From Trileptium ribeirensis (Eukaryota; Nematoda; Enoplea; Enoplida; Thoracostomopsidae): a stretch of DNA of 64,000 bases. The stretch lies in contig JASANE010018421.1 of NCBI GenBank assembly GCA_030248225.1, forward strand, positions 28,581 through 92,580, in the 5' to 3' direction. The notes under the pieces are model-generated. The model had not been told where the DNA came from. It saw nothing but the letters and a program-made list of their open reading frames with translations, and made no database searches. Made by a program: the position numbers and the translations under genes. Shown here piece by piece: positions 11,090-22,999 of the stretch. Within the stretch, counting starts at the first letter, position 1. Each line of letters starts with the position of its first letter.

Positions 11090-12345
11090 AAGCAACAAGT
11101 AACTCGTAAGAGAGGGTGAAACGAAGCGAGTGAAGTTTCATCAAGTGGTAGTTACTGTGAAATCACTTTGTAACAGGCTTTGTGTTTCATGTATATACTA
11201 CACTAAACAGCTGTAATCCTGAGCCCATTAACCTCTTCGTCCCTAAACCCATCAAAAACAACAGAAAATGCCCGAAGTATTAATGGTAATCTTGAGATAA
11301 CCGAACCATCGCATTCAGTATGTCTAAAAACTTATATATAGACCATTCTTGATGCCCTGTACGCAATACGTAATCAAACTACTAAAGACAGGTTATATTT
11401 TGGCACTGGGGTTCACTCACACTAAAGCCATTGAAAACATTTGGAAAGATATGAAATATTGGTGCTAGATTCTAGATAACCTGTATTCGTATTACATAAC
11501 TTAGATAATCGTATTGAGCGTACCGAAAAACTAATATATAGGACATTCTTGATGTCCTTCAAGCAATAAATAATCAAACGATAGACAAACTTCATTTTAG
11601 AAAACAGATTCGTCGATTGTGAAACCCTTGAAACCCAATAAAAATGTATAATATGGTCAAGTTGGGCTCTAGATAGCAAAATCATCGTATCCAATGTGCT
11701 TGATAACCTAACAGGCATTCAAGCGGAAATTTGAAAAAGCAATAAATAACCAAACAAGTGAACGGTGTTACATTTTGCAAATCGGGTTCGTAAATCGTAA
11801 AACCCTTGAAACCCCATGAAAAGGTATAATATATTTAAGTTGAGCTCTAAGTAGCAAAACCATCGTACTCAGCGTGCTCCATAGCTTAATAGACACTCTT
11901 TGTAAGGTAAAACGTGCAACAACATGGCAAAATTTGAAAATTCATTATTTCTGGCAAAAGGGTCGACTAGTCATATTCAGACCCACAGTGGCCAAGGGAG
12001 TTGTCCCAATAAAAGGTCGTGGGCAGCAAAGTTGCAGATCATGATGAGCTGATCCCAGAAGCTCATGTCGCGAGGCATGGGCTGCGAAAGACTCGTATGG
12101 GTAAATTTTAAATTTAAAACGTATTTTTAGCATTTTGACCCCGAAGATGGGGTCGTAGATGTTTGCCTTCAACTAAACGACATATCGTCATCACTTTTGC
12201 TATCGGATAAAAAAGTTATCGAAATCCATTTACCCGAAGATGAGCTATGTGTGACTGAGACAGATAAAAATAAATTTTCACGATCTTTCCTCCTAGCGTA
12301 CTCAGTAGATACTCCGCTAGCTGAGCTCACTAGGTTTCAATTAAA
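11090..12345 (-). mobile_element. Dispersed element, copy B (right arm of the inverted pair)
   Basis: Reverse-orientation partner of the element at 105-910. The inner end has GGGTGAAACGAAGCGAGTG (11,115-11,133), matching the reverse complement of the inner end of copy A. The outer end near 12,299-12,344 (rc AATTGAAACCTAGTGAGC) aligns with copy A's outer end, as do the blocks at 12,131-12,152 (CATTTTGACCCCGAAGATGG) and 12,269-12,299. It holds four internal units against two in copy A, which explains part of its extra length. No transposase is visible. Confidence 0.55.
11210..11910 (-). repeat. Four degenerate ~180-bp tandem units inside copy B
   Basis: An AACCATCGCATTCAG-like phrase recurs at about 11,304, 11,505, 11,680 and 11,859 (spacings 201, 175 and 179). 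The AAACCCTTGAAACCC phrase and the TAAGTTGAGCTCTA phrase mark the same register in adjacent units. The units are homologous, reversed, to those at 498-830. Confidence 0.65.
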
Positions 12346-14651
12346 AGGTATACGTCGTAGAAATATCAAGAATGTTGCGTGAAAATACTAAGGTAAGCCC
12401 CCAAAAATTACCAGCTATGTTCCGCTTTGCGAACCACATCTAGTTTCCCCCTTAGAGCATTTATTATTTTACACTGTATTCGAGAAAAACAGTAAAAAAA
12501 CAATAGACACATAAACTTTTTTGTCACGGAGATTGCCGTCTCCAGTGAGTTATACATATACAACGAACAATCGTTCTCTATTTGTCTTCGTTGCTGAAAT
12601 TGATGAAATTCACCCATACATGGACATGCGCGGTGTCATCCACTTTGTGAAACAAAAAGAGCTGCTGGCCATCACCTTAAAGTCTCGATAGCTACATCAA
12701 CATTCGCATACACGAAAGTCTACTATCTTATGTCTGGTAGTGGCACAAAGGCTGCTGCAATGCGAAAACAACGAAGGCGATGCGCAAACAATCCTTTTTC
12801 CAGAGATCTCTTATTAACTTGCAGATATAGATAGGTTCAGATTATGTTCTTATAGGCTGAGGGCCATCTCGAGACGGTGCTTGTAGGCTGACACGGTATT
12901 TCGCGTCGTTCAAACGTGAACGGCTTCAACTATTTACTTGATGTATAAACATTGTATTTTTGAGGCATAGGAATTGATGAGGTGCGGGGTGTGGTGGGTT
13001 TATCCCATAAGGATCAGAGCTCTCTCAATCCAAATCTACCTTTGTTCCCGAAGGCTTGGCATTATCCCAGCACCTGAGGCGAGGTAATAATTTTAGGGCA
13101 ATTTATAAAAATTGGAGAAAATGTGGCAAAAATTGCCATGAATTTGCCAAAATTTATGAAACTTAGCAAAAATTGCGTAAAATGTTAATGAAATTGGGGA
13201 AAAATTAACGAATTCCTTAAAATTTCAAAAGTTTAAAATCCTGACCCCTCACCGTTCGTCCACGCCTTCTAAGCTACTTATGGTCCTTGAGATCGTTGCG
13301 CAAGTGAATAAATCGGTCAGGGACTAAAATCTTTGGAGCCTCGGGGTTGTAGTATCGAACTGTCAGCCACCTACTGCGCTTAGTTTATACTGAGTCAAAT
13401 ACGCATACTGAACCCGTCAAAGCCTTGTGAATATGTCGTGACTTAACCAGGTAAAGTAGATTATTATAATGAACACAACCGTGAATGGAAAACAATCACA
13501 GACGAACATTATTTTCGGTTTTATATATGTTTCGTTCGCCTACGCATCTGATGCCATCGTTGCATCAGAATACCTGTGAATAACGTGTCCCTATGATATA
13601 ATCTGTAGTAAGTCAGCGGTATTTCTAAAGGTTTCATCATTCTGAACACGAAAGAAACAAACAAAAGACTGACATCAAGTCAATCCACGAATTGCTGCCT
13701 GGAACCCAAACGAGTTCTTACAGGCTGTGCTTGTTTCTAGAATGAACTAAATGCTTGTTAGAATTTGTATCCCTACAACCACTTTCAGGACTATTATACG
13801 GGTAAATGAATTCAGTAATTTGGCACAACTAGGAAAGCGATCATATCCTATTTAGGTTAATGTAATTGTCTTATTTTTACCTGTCTGGATTATAAGTTTG
13901 CTCCTTATGGTGCTTAGGTCAAGTTTATTTTCCAATGTTTCGTGGAAAATTTGAGATGAATCGCTATGCCTATAATTATTCTGAGTTTAACTTTACTGTA
14001 GCGCTTATTAAATTGATTACGTGTAGTTTAGAGGTAAGCCTGAAGTGTAATTCTGTATTGTAGGCTTATGCTTAGCTTTTTCTGAATCATTGGTTTGATT
14101 ACGGGCTTAAATTGAGGATTAATGATTTTGATTAAAATTTGATTGAACTACATTTTGCATTACCTTGAACGATCATGTTAGCTTCAAACTAATATTTATT
14201 ATATCCATTTTCCAGGCTTATTTTAGGGCATAACGTTAATTAAAGGCTAAGGGTAAAGTTTAGGCCTAGACTAAGTCTAGCGCTCATGCTCACTTATGTG
14301 AGGCAATCCTATAGCTAAGCCTTGGAGTTAGGCATGGGTTTATATAATGCTATACTTACTGTGTAAAAGGGATAGTATATGGATGATTTCTTCGCCATAC
14401 CATCCAGCGGTATATATGCAGTACACACCTACGCTATACAATAAAGCAGATTGTGTATGAAACACCATCATACAAAAAGGTTGGATAAATTTACCTTTTG
14501 TTTTTTACTGGCAGTGTCGAGAACAACATGCGCAAACACATCTTTAAGGTTAGTATATCCAAGAGTCGACAATGGACGATTTTGCTGAAGAGTTTGACGC
14601 TCTTGAGCTCTACTGTACGTTGCCGTCGTTTTCGAAATTACGGCTTCTATG
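12346..14651. other. AT-rich spacer with one GC-richer module
   Basis: No gene is recognisable. A GC-richer patch at 12,975-13,080 begins AGGTGCGGGG and ends CCCAGCACCT, an imperfect short inverted repeat. Its interior phrase CCCATAAGGATCAG...CAAATCTACC resembles 37,518-37,553. The 13,100-13,230 part is a low-complexity run of AAAATTTGCC-like words. 14,010-14,340 is rich in GCTTAGGC-like words with no clean telomeric repeat. Confidence 0.4.
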
Positions 14652-14974
14652 TTTATGACCCACACGGTGGGTCATAAATATGACTACAACAAACGTGGTC
14701 TTAGACCACCAATCTTGGGCCACACCCATTTTTCTAGACAATCAAATTCTTCCCACACAGGTTATTGGACCAGCATCTGCACCATTATTTTCAAAAATGT
14801 TTGACCTCACCAGGAACTGAACTAGTGATCCAGGAACCTCTGATGAGGTATGAATTTGATAGTCATATGGGTAGGGTATAACCTGATGTTCCAACAATGG
14901 GTGGGGTGCAGATGTAGTGGTCCAAGAACACGTTTGTTGTAGTCATGTTTATGACTCACCATGTGGGTCATAAA
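14652..14974. mobile_element. Foldback MITE (323 bp) with hairpin ends
   Basis: The two ends are inverted copies. The left TTTATGACCCA...TGGGTCATAAA (14,652-14,678) is itself a short hairpin, as is the right end (14,948-14,974). Inside, ATGACTACAACAAACGTG (from 14,680) is matched by CACGTTTGTTGTAGTCAT on the right, and a GGTCTTAGACCACC block and a CACACCCATT block continue the match. The inverted repeats are about 75-90 bp with a few mismatches. No ORF. The target duplication is not clear, so the superfamily is unassigned. Confidence 0.85.
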
Positions 14975-15840
14975 TCTGGTAAAGTAAGACCGAAAACGCC
15001 CACAGTACCACGGACATTAACACAACAAAACTGAACAGTGTCAGAATTGACGCTATAAACAAATTCTAATTCTATTAAAACTATTTACATTGTTACCTAT
15101 ATTATCTACGTTGTTAAAAGCACAAAATTTGTCTAGTGACTTGGAATACCACTTATAGATAACAAACGGTACCACGCTAAAGTAGTGCATACCAGCATGA
15201 TTTACCTTTTACCATGCAGCGTCAAAATTGCATTATTTGCATCATATATTGCTTGGCGTTACATTAATAGCAAAATTTACTATACTAAACTACTATCAGA
15301 AATGCTATGGTGTTGAAGACGCCATACATAGTAGATATTTGCAGACACCCAGGGTGGATAAACCTCGACGGACCTTGGGCACCTCTGCCAGTTGCGGTGT
15401 GGGTATCCATGAATCCCCCTGCCCGGAACCCCCGTTGACTGCCTTAAAAACTTTACAAACATTAAATTTGTGTTGCAATAAAATAGTTTATATGTACTAG
15501 GGGTCGAAATTTTCTGCACTTTCAAGACTGCAAAATAAAAACCTTCTCACTAAAGACTGATTACCCAGCTGCACCTTCGGCTTCCTATTGAACGGTGCCA
15601 GCTTCCTCGATTCTCAAAGGAAATGCAGCGATGCACCTAGTCTCGGGGAATCGATTAGCTTAGCCGGCCGCAGGCGGGATTTGTCAGAGTGTTCGGCCTT
15701 GCCCGTTTGGGGGCGCACATGCCTAGATTCGTGGTATGATTCTTCAGGGGTTCTACGGGGAGACCCAACCACAAGGCCTATGTATAGGTGATAAGGTCGC
15801 CTCGAAATGCCGCATAACTCACTCCTGGAAGCCTAAAATT
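14975..15840. other. Unassigned segment with GC-rich patches
   Basis: Two GC-richer patches (15,348-15,445 and 15,566-15,830) stand out from AT-rich surroundings. Open frames there (15,228-15,500 + and 15,588-15,791 +) show no recognisable domain. The sharp change in composition suggests an inserted element, but I could not find matching ends. Confidence 0.35.
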
Positions 15841-18800
15841 TATTTGTGTCTACCTAAAAAGTTCTAACTTAACTCTTTGCCGGCAGTCTAATTTTCACAC
15901 CTTATCATTTCGCATATTTTCATAGGTGCATCTTGTTATCAATCAGTCGCATCGTTCAACCATGTTAAAGCAAGCATCCATTTTGTAAGTTACGTCACAT
16001 TTGAATGAGAATAATAGACAACTTCAATGACTCTAATGTCGACTCCAAGACAATTTTAAGCAAAGCTCACAACGTACAACTTTTGCGGATGGTTTGTTTT
16101 GGTTACAACTCCGCAGTTTTTTTGTACAGAAGCGTGTAATTTGATCAGTGCTTATCATCAGGTACATCTGAGAGAGGTCGAACAATGTTGATGACAAGTT
16201 TTGATTATTTTTATCTCTTTGATTTCAAGTCAACGGTACTCATTCGTCGATGAAGACCGGAGACCGGGTGTTGAATGGTAATATGCCGCTTATGCAATTG
16301 TTTATACGACACCTCTGCTCGTTCGAACGTCCCTGTATTCAACCTTTTCTTAGCGAAGGCGCTCAGTAAATCTTTTCGAAGGATTGACAAAAAAGTCGAG
16401 GGTTTTAAGAATAGCATATGATCGTAGTTTTAAACGTTTTCTCTGTGGCGTTGTGGTTTTTGGATATTTATCCTTTATCTCTCCTTAGTTGCACAAGCCA
16501 TAACGTTTTATTTTGTTTTTAGCGGTCTCGTCCGTAACACAACTTTTGCCGATAGGCTTTATCTGTGGGCTTGCGTAGCTTATCAGCGCTGATACATTTT
16601 ATCTTAAGCTTGTCGAATAAAAGAGATCTATTTTGGTCAATCGCTACGTTTTTTGAACCAACGATCTCGATGTCAATGACAACGTACGTACTCGGTGGCT
16701 CAGTTCGGGCTATTTTTTCCACTGAATCCTGAAACAGGGGTGCCTATCTAGCTCGACGGCTGCACTCAAAGGCCTCACCTGTGGTTTGGCAATCTACACA
16801 ACTTTACCAGACAGTTTTCCACAAGGGTTGATAACAATTGTAAGAGCTACCAAATATGTTGCTTACTGGAAAGCGTCTGATTCGTTATTGGAGCTTTTAG
16901 TGTGTTCATCAACGTGATAAATGTTACAGGCTTGTTTGATACTGCTATAGGGGCTAGAATTTTTTAGTTACTTTTTCTGAATATTCTTTAAGGAACTGTA
17001 TCAAATTTATTACCTATTAAGTTCTAAGGAGACTGAAAAGGTTGGTTTAGACTGAATAGCTAGATAAAATTTTCAACGATTGCGTTGATGCAGAACTGAC
17101 ACAAGCCTTCTTAGTTAGGATCGGAAATGACACGATCTTTCCTACAAGTGGAAGGTTTATCAGCGGCTGCTTGGCACGAATTTGGTTCGATCTGCAATTC
17201 ATCGTTCTATTCAATTCTAGCATGTCCACGTTATCTCTTTGCGATGGAACACACAGCGTACTTTGGGTGTATGGCAGACCTACATTTGGTAACTGTTTGC
17301 TTTCATGAATTTTGAGCATTCACTGATTACTTTTATAATTAGGCAAAATATGTTCGCTAAGGTTAAGGTGGAGGTTACTAGAAATGACTTGTGATGCACT
17401 GTTCGAACTGATTAAGGGTATGAATTCTATAGCTATGGGGTTGAGTATATTGGCTCAAAGAAGACTAAATGGCAGTGCTCAAAAATGCATTCTTTTAGGA
17501 CTATTACTAAGTCTAATATATATTTGACGGACATAAGTTTTAAACCTAACTCGGCTCAAATTTGCACTTTCGAATGTACGACTAAATATTTGGGTGTTTA
17601 AACTAACGGAATTGATCTGACAACTGTTAAAGTACCGACTGATGTACTTTTTAACTGCGGGATGATTCTACAGTCCAACGTCAAATTAACGGTTTTTACT
17701 TAAGTTGTCCTCGGATAGATTCTACGGTCAAACGACACAAATTTTCTCATTAATCTCTTGGACCATAAACTTACCATTTCTTGGGCTCAACTTTACTAAA
17801 ATTTAGATTCCTGTTGATACATTTACCAATCACAGACATAAAATGCACGTTTTCTACAAACAATTCATAGCTTTGAAATTGAGTATCGGTTGATACTTGA
17901 TTTTCAAGAGGCTATTATTTAACTAGTTTCTCGTGTTTAGGATCAAAGTGTTTCTAACCTATGCTTTTGACTTGTAAAGGATAAACCGGCATCACTACAG
18001 GATGTCGGACAAGTTAATAGAACTCATAATTATTACTTTTTTCGTCTTTGATCAAAGATTTTCTTCAGAGCTATTCGGGTCGGGCGTTCAGAGGTTGAAT
18101 TTGGACTCAACGGAGTTCGCTAAACTTAAGTTTGAAGTTCGTATTTGATTGAAGCTCAGTTTTGTGTTATTTAGTAAGCATTTAAATTTTTATCACTTTT
18201 GGTACGTTTTTGCTCATTTTTCTCAGGGTTTTTGTGAGTTTCCTTTGTTTACCAACCCCAGAAAATTTGATAAATAAATTTTTTTAATTGGGTTTTTAAC
18301 ATTTTTTCAGTCGTACGCTGACCAATATAACTTACCCCAAGTTAAGTTATCCCAAATAAATTAGGTTGCTAGCGGTATCCTTAAAAATTTAGACTAGTAA
18401 GGATAAAAGTAAATGTTTCTAGTCGACTTGCTTTGCTATAGTAGACAGATTTTAGTACTCGTATTAGTATTACATTGCTAGGGTTTGATGATTACAATTT
18501 TATCCAAAATTAAGGTTGGTCGGTTCTAATAAAGTTCCGATGAGCTGTTTCCTAACTTGAGTTTAGCAACTGTTAACACTGGCAACTACAGAAATGTATT
18601 AATTTTCAGGTTAAGATCAGTTCAGAATTTTAAGGCAACATTTTTAAAACACTTGAGCCCAATCCTATAATATCAAAATGAACCTAACTCAACTTTAATT
18701 TTAAAGCATCATGTTTAGATTAGTTTAGCACTACCCGAAATGAGCTTAAGAAGCATCAAATAAGAGGGTTATTCCACCGGAACACTAAAATTTTGTGAAT

Positions 18801-19929
18801 ATAAGCAAACTTAACCGGAGCCTCATTATAATCAAATTTGCGTTTGATTTTGTTATAACTTTCGTTGTTTGACGGTCAAGCTGAACAAGCCATGCCGGAA
18901 CAATTGAATATTTAATTTTAGACAATTCTAAATTGTCCTCTCCCAAAGCTCCCCCGATTTAACTTGATATGCCAACCCTTTATTGAACTAGTTGCATTGT
19001 TTCCTGCTAGCAAATTGAGACAGTATATAGATAACTTACTATATTGCGTAGCTTGGCACCTCTACACGACTTGGAAAAAAGCAAAGATCTAACAATCTAT
19101 GCTAATGCCTCAATTTTTGAAGATAGAATAAATTCATTCAGTCAAAGTTCGATTAATAGCTCACTTTGCTAACTTTCATTGTTTCAACTCATATAGAAGC
19201 GTATACGAATATTACTTTATTTTAATTCCACAGCTTGGCTTCCTTTGCTGATTCCAGATTATTCAAATGCCTTAGCTTTTCACAATATTCAACCATTTTT
19301 GTTTTACTACTACCCAACATACTACATGACATATACAACATCACGGAATCATTTTAAGATGATTAAAAACGATCATAAGAACAAAGTTTATGTTACAGAT
19401 AATGCGGCGTTAAATTTAAAAAAACCACATTTAGGTAATACTACAAACAACCACTTGGACAATAGCAAAATACTTAGGGTCATTCAAATACTGTATGTAA
19501 GCGTTATACTCAATATTCTTAGAAGCTATTTTACAGAATCTCGTATTTGGCAAGGATGTACTACATAGGTTACTCCGAATTTGGTTCGTTATACTTTTCC
19601 GATAATGGTTATATTTGTTACAATGAGCGAATCATCAAATCAACACATGGAATGTTCCAAAATTTCATCATTCTAAAATGCTTTACTTCACACAGTCTGA
19701 TCTATTTGCGAGATAACTTTGTGAAAACTTTATATTTTTGATCTCATCTAATGCAATATTTAAATCCTAGTCAAATTTTAGGCGATCACGCTCATATTAC
19801 CCGTAAGGACGAAAAATTTAGTTACATTTATTCTAGTAAGTTGGTCAATTTGTGAATGAAAAAGTGAATAAACAAAGCTGAATCCACAAATGGCAGGTTT
19901 GGCAAGCCGCGAGCAACGTTGCTCCACCC
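15841..19929. other. AT-rich region, weak reverse ORFs, nothing recognised
   Basis: A reverse frame is open from about 16,794 to 16,519 (about 92 codons, with STYVVIDIEIVGSK) and another from 16,417 to 16,211. They have protein-like composition but no family I recognise, and may be a decayed gene or transposon. Forward frames at 19,245-19,568 (from TTG) and 19,547-19,741 overlap and look like chance ORFs in AT-rich DNA. No tRNA or repeat array is seen. Confidence 0.35.
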
Positions 19930-19939
19930 AACATTAAAA

Positions 19940-20700
19940 AAGCAAATTGAGTAAGGCATTCGCTACTTGGAGCGTTCGCACGATGGTCGACAATAATAAA
20001 ACCTGAAAGACGCTCGGCTTTGATATGTGAAATGGTAGAAAGGTATGGCATTGCCATCGCCACGCTACAGGAGACCAGAACAGAGGGTCAAGGCCAAATC
20101 CGTAAGACAACACGTACCATATTTTAGCATGGAAAAACAGAGAAGAGAAGAAAAGCAGGAGTAGTGTTCGCAATCAGCAATAAGCTCACGTCGAAACTGA
20201 CAACACTTTCTAAATTATCAAAAGAACTGATGAGTTTATGTATCCCGTTGAATAACAAGAATTTCCTCTCGTTCATCTGTGTATGTCTATGCCACCACCA
20301 TGAGCTACACCGATGAGGAGAAAGAGGCTTTTTACGAGGAACTCAGATGAGTTGCGGATACCGTCCCAAGATCTACTGGCCTTTGTTATTGGGATATTTA
20401 AACGGAGATTTGGCAGCGACTACAGTAAGTATAGCAGTATCATCGGTAAATTTTGAAAAAAGCTGACTCAAATAGTGCGTTGCTGCTGCACTACTGCACT
20501 CAGCGCAAACTTTGCATAACGAATGTTTTCTTCAGCCAGCCGGGCCACCACTTTTACTCCTGGATGCACCCACGGTCCAAGCATTTCCACCCTTTTGAGT
20601 ATGTTAGCACCGGAAAGTACCACCAAAAAATTACAGTAACAAGGACGCTGCGAGATACGGAATCCTCAACATATCACTAATAAGAAACAATGTCGATTTC
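19940..20700 (+). pseudogene. RTE endonuclease remnant
   Basis: Forward translation near 20,030-20,075 reads VERYGIAIATLQETR, the apurinic endonuclease motif holding the catalytic Gln/Glu (LQETR) found in RTE elements. Downstream pieces in shifting frames (for example GVVFAISNKL near 20,160 and the NNVDFQLTS end near 20,690) follow the family order. Multiple stops interrupt it, including TGA and TAG in the 20,270-20,480 stretch. In a working element this domain would nick target DNA to prime reverse transcription. Confidence 0.7.
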
Positions 20701-20739
20701 CAACTCACTAGCCTAGGAGGAAAATCGCATCTAATCTTA

Positions 20740-22440
20740 AACGGCTGGACGCAAACAAGGTCACTGATACTCAAATGCGTGATGTTCTCAGAAACTCGTT
20801 TCAGGAGAAGCTTGGTGACGATGCTTCATCAAGCGACGTTGAATCCACTTGGGTAAACATCCGAGACGCTATAATCGACACCTTTACAGAGGTACTCGGC
20901 CCAACTACGCAAAAAACACCCGACATGGTTCAGGGAAAACGGCGAAGGTATAAGTGGTCTCATACGTGCCAAAAACAAAGCTCATTCTCGATATCCCAGC
21001 GATAACTCCGCTAGGAATAAGGATGCCCTTGCGAAACAAAATCCTCTCTGCAGTGTGAAACACGGCGTATGAAAAATTCGTGATGAAAAGAAAAAGTTGC
21101 ACAGCTGCAAAGGTACGCCGACGCCGCTAAAAGTAGAAGGGTATTCTCTGCCCTCAAATCTTTGAACGAACCCGTCATTCCAGTGGATAAAACTCACGGC
21201 AGTCGTCTTTTGACAGATGTTCCAGATATCACAGGACGACAGAAAGAGCACTCCAATCGCTAGATCCTGAAAGTCATGGCAAACTTGGAACGTTATCCAA
21301 TAGAACGGAAACTCGACGATACAAAAACCCTTTATGAAATCGAACAATCGTTCTAAAAGACCCGATCACGATACTCGCCAGGGCCAAATAATATACTTGA
21401 ACAATTGATGAAGGCCGGTGTACTTTCGTTAATGCACCACCTGTTTGAGCTTTTCAATCTGTGGTGGTGCAGAGAACAGCTGCCCCAAGCTTTTAATGGT
21501 GCCCGTGTCGCTACAATTTACATGAAGAATGTAGAATGGAGTGATTGCGGCAATCATATGTGGATCCTGATCCTCTCCATAGCTGGCATATTCTTCGTCA
21601 CAGTGTTGCTCAACCACCTGAAAATGGTTTTCGAAAAGGTTCAACCGAAAGTCAGCGCGGTTTCACAGCTAGCAGATCCACCGGTGACATGATTTTCACT
21701 CTTAGGCAGCTCAAGGAAAAATCGTTCGAACAACGACGGCCGCTCTACATCGTATTTGTTGACTTCTCGAAAGCCTTCGAGACCGTTTGCCATACAACTC
21801 TGTATAACGTGCTGTTAAACTGTGGATGCTCCAGCAGATTCACAAATGTGGTCAGACAATTTCATCGCAATATGTTCGCAACATTGCGCTCTTCGCCAGA
21901 GTCAAGCAGGGTTGTGTAATGGATCCGACACTGTTCGCTCTATATCTGGCAGCAATTCTCGAATTCGTTAGCCAGAAGACCGACAAAAATGTCTGTCTTC
22001 ATAGTTGGAGGTCTGTTCAATCTTTCCAGACTGAAGGCTTCCACGAAGACCACCTCGATTTGAGTGAGAGAGCTGGCCAACTCAAATGACTCAGTGCTCT
22101 TGGCTTCTTACCTACTCGAAATTCTAGAGATAGTCCAAGCATGCAGTAATGTAGCAGCTATTTTCGCGCTTCGTATCAACACTGCCAAAATCAAACTGTT
22201 ATATTAACCGCTCCGGCAGCAAATGCGGGGAGACCAGTCGGTGGTTTCTGTTCTGTCAATGGCCAGAACCTGACAAACGCTCAGTCTTACATCTATCTTG
22301 GTAGTTCTGTCTCCAACGACAACTCGGTGGAAGGAGAGATCAACAGAATAATTCAATCGGCGTGTAAAGCGTTCGGCATTTTCACATATCGGCTGTGGTT
22401 TAGACATGTCATAACACTGCAGACCAAAATAAAAGTTCCA
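20740..22440 (+). pseudogene. RTE linker and reverse transcriptase remnant
   Basis: Linker: 20,740-20,940 reads DANKVTDTQMRDVL and then DAIIDTFTEVLGP, as in RTE proteins between endonuclease and RT. RT: LPQAFNGARVATIY and SDCGNH (21,480-21,555) correspond to the first palm and finger motifs; YIVFVDFSKAFETV (21,747-21,788) is motif A with its Asp; FARVKQGCV (21,893-21,919) is the QG motif. The YADD box is ruined: around 22,085-22,100 the frame reads ANSNDSVLLAS. The C-terminal part (QSYIYLGSSVSND, 22,285-22,323) is a good family match. Frames change at least three times, so this is a dead copy. Confidence 0.85.
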
Positions 22441-22469
22441 CTCGAATTCAAATACAATAATTAATTTTT

Positions 22470-22999
22470 TGGGTCTTTCCTAGAATTCCTCCAGCCCGCA
22501 ACTGGTAAATTTTGAAGATACAGTGGAAATTTTGAAATTATTCGAGTAAGCATGATCAAACAAATTTTTTTTTTATTTTTTGGTTTCTCAGTGGTCCTGC
22601 AAAATTTTCGAAAGTTTTTTCTCGATAATTTTATATATCATTCCAGGCGCATTTAAGAATTGAGTCGAACTAAAGTTGACTTAATCGGTTAACCGGTTAA
22701 TAATTTATTGCCATTTATGTGAAATCCCAAGCCTACGCCTTAGCCAAAGTCTAAGTACTGATTTTACGACTATTCGACCCAACTCATCAATGCGGTTGCA
22801 ATAGTATATAAAGAGAAAATAATTTCGAAAATTGTGGCTACTATTGGTAGCCCAAAAGCCCTAAAAATGGTTTTGCCATAAATTTCGGCGAATGGTTATT
22901 TTCTGAACTGCCTCTATAGAACTGTTGAATGGTACCAAAATCTGCTCTGTATCTATAAAATTGACCAATTTGGGCTGGAGGATTCTAGAAAAGACCCAA
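22470..22999. mobile_element. Foldback element with ~54-bp terminal inverted repeats
   Basis: The left end from about 22,470 (TGGGTCTTTCCTAGAATTCC, then TCCAGCCC) is matched by the reverse complement of the right end ending near 22,999 (TTGGGTCTTTTCTAGAATCC). The match continues through TGGTAAATTTTGAAGATACAG-like sequence for about 54 bp with a handful of mismatches and one-base gaps. The interior has a CGGTTAACCGGTTAA phrase and no ORF. The flanks do not give an obvious target duplication. It lies directly against the RTE 3' end. Confidence 0.8.

Larger units (their letters stand above)
19930..22465 (+). mobile_element. Degenerate RTE-clade non-LTR retrotransposon
   Basis: A single decayed LINE of about 2.5 kb with endonuclease then reverse transcriptase in the order expected for RTE elements. 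Recognisable parts are the endonuclease start (20,030-20,100), the linker (20,775-21,000), RT palm motifs (21,405-22,180) and the C-terminal region (22,200-22,440). Several stops and frame changes separate these pieces, so it cannot encode a working protein. The 3' end abuts a foldback element at 22,470. The 5' end is poorly defined and probably truncated. Confidence 0.85.

Noticed and set aside
12607..12640. CATACATGGACATGCGCGG as a third member of the CAYACATG family
   Set aside because: I found no matching right end and no repeat of the preceding AATTCACC downstream.
15588..15791. GC-rich open frame as a possible exon or rRNA fragment
   Set aside because: No motif of rRNA or of a protein family is visible, and no splice or UTR context supports an exon.
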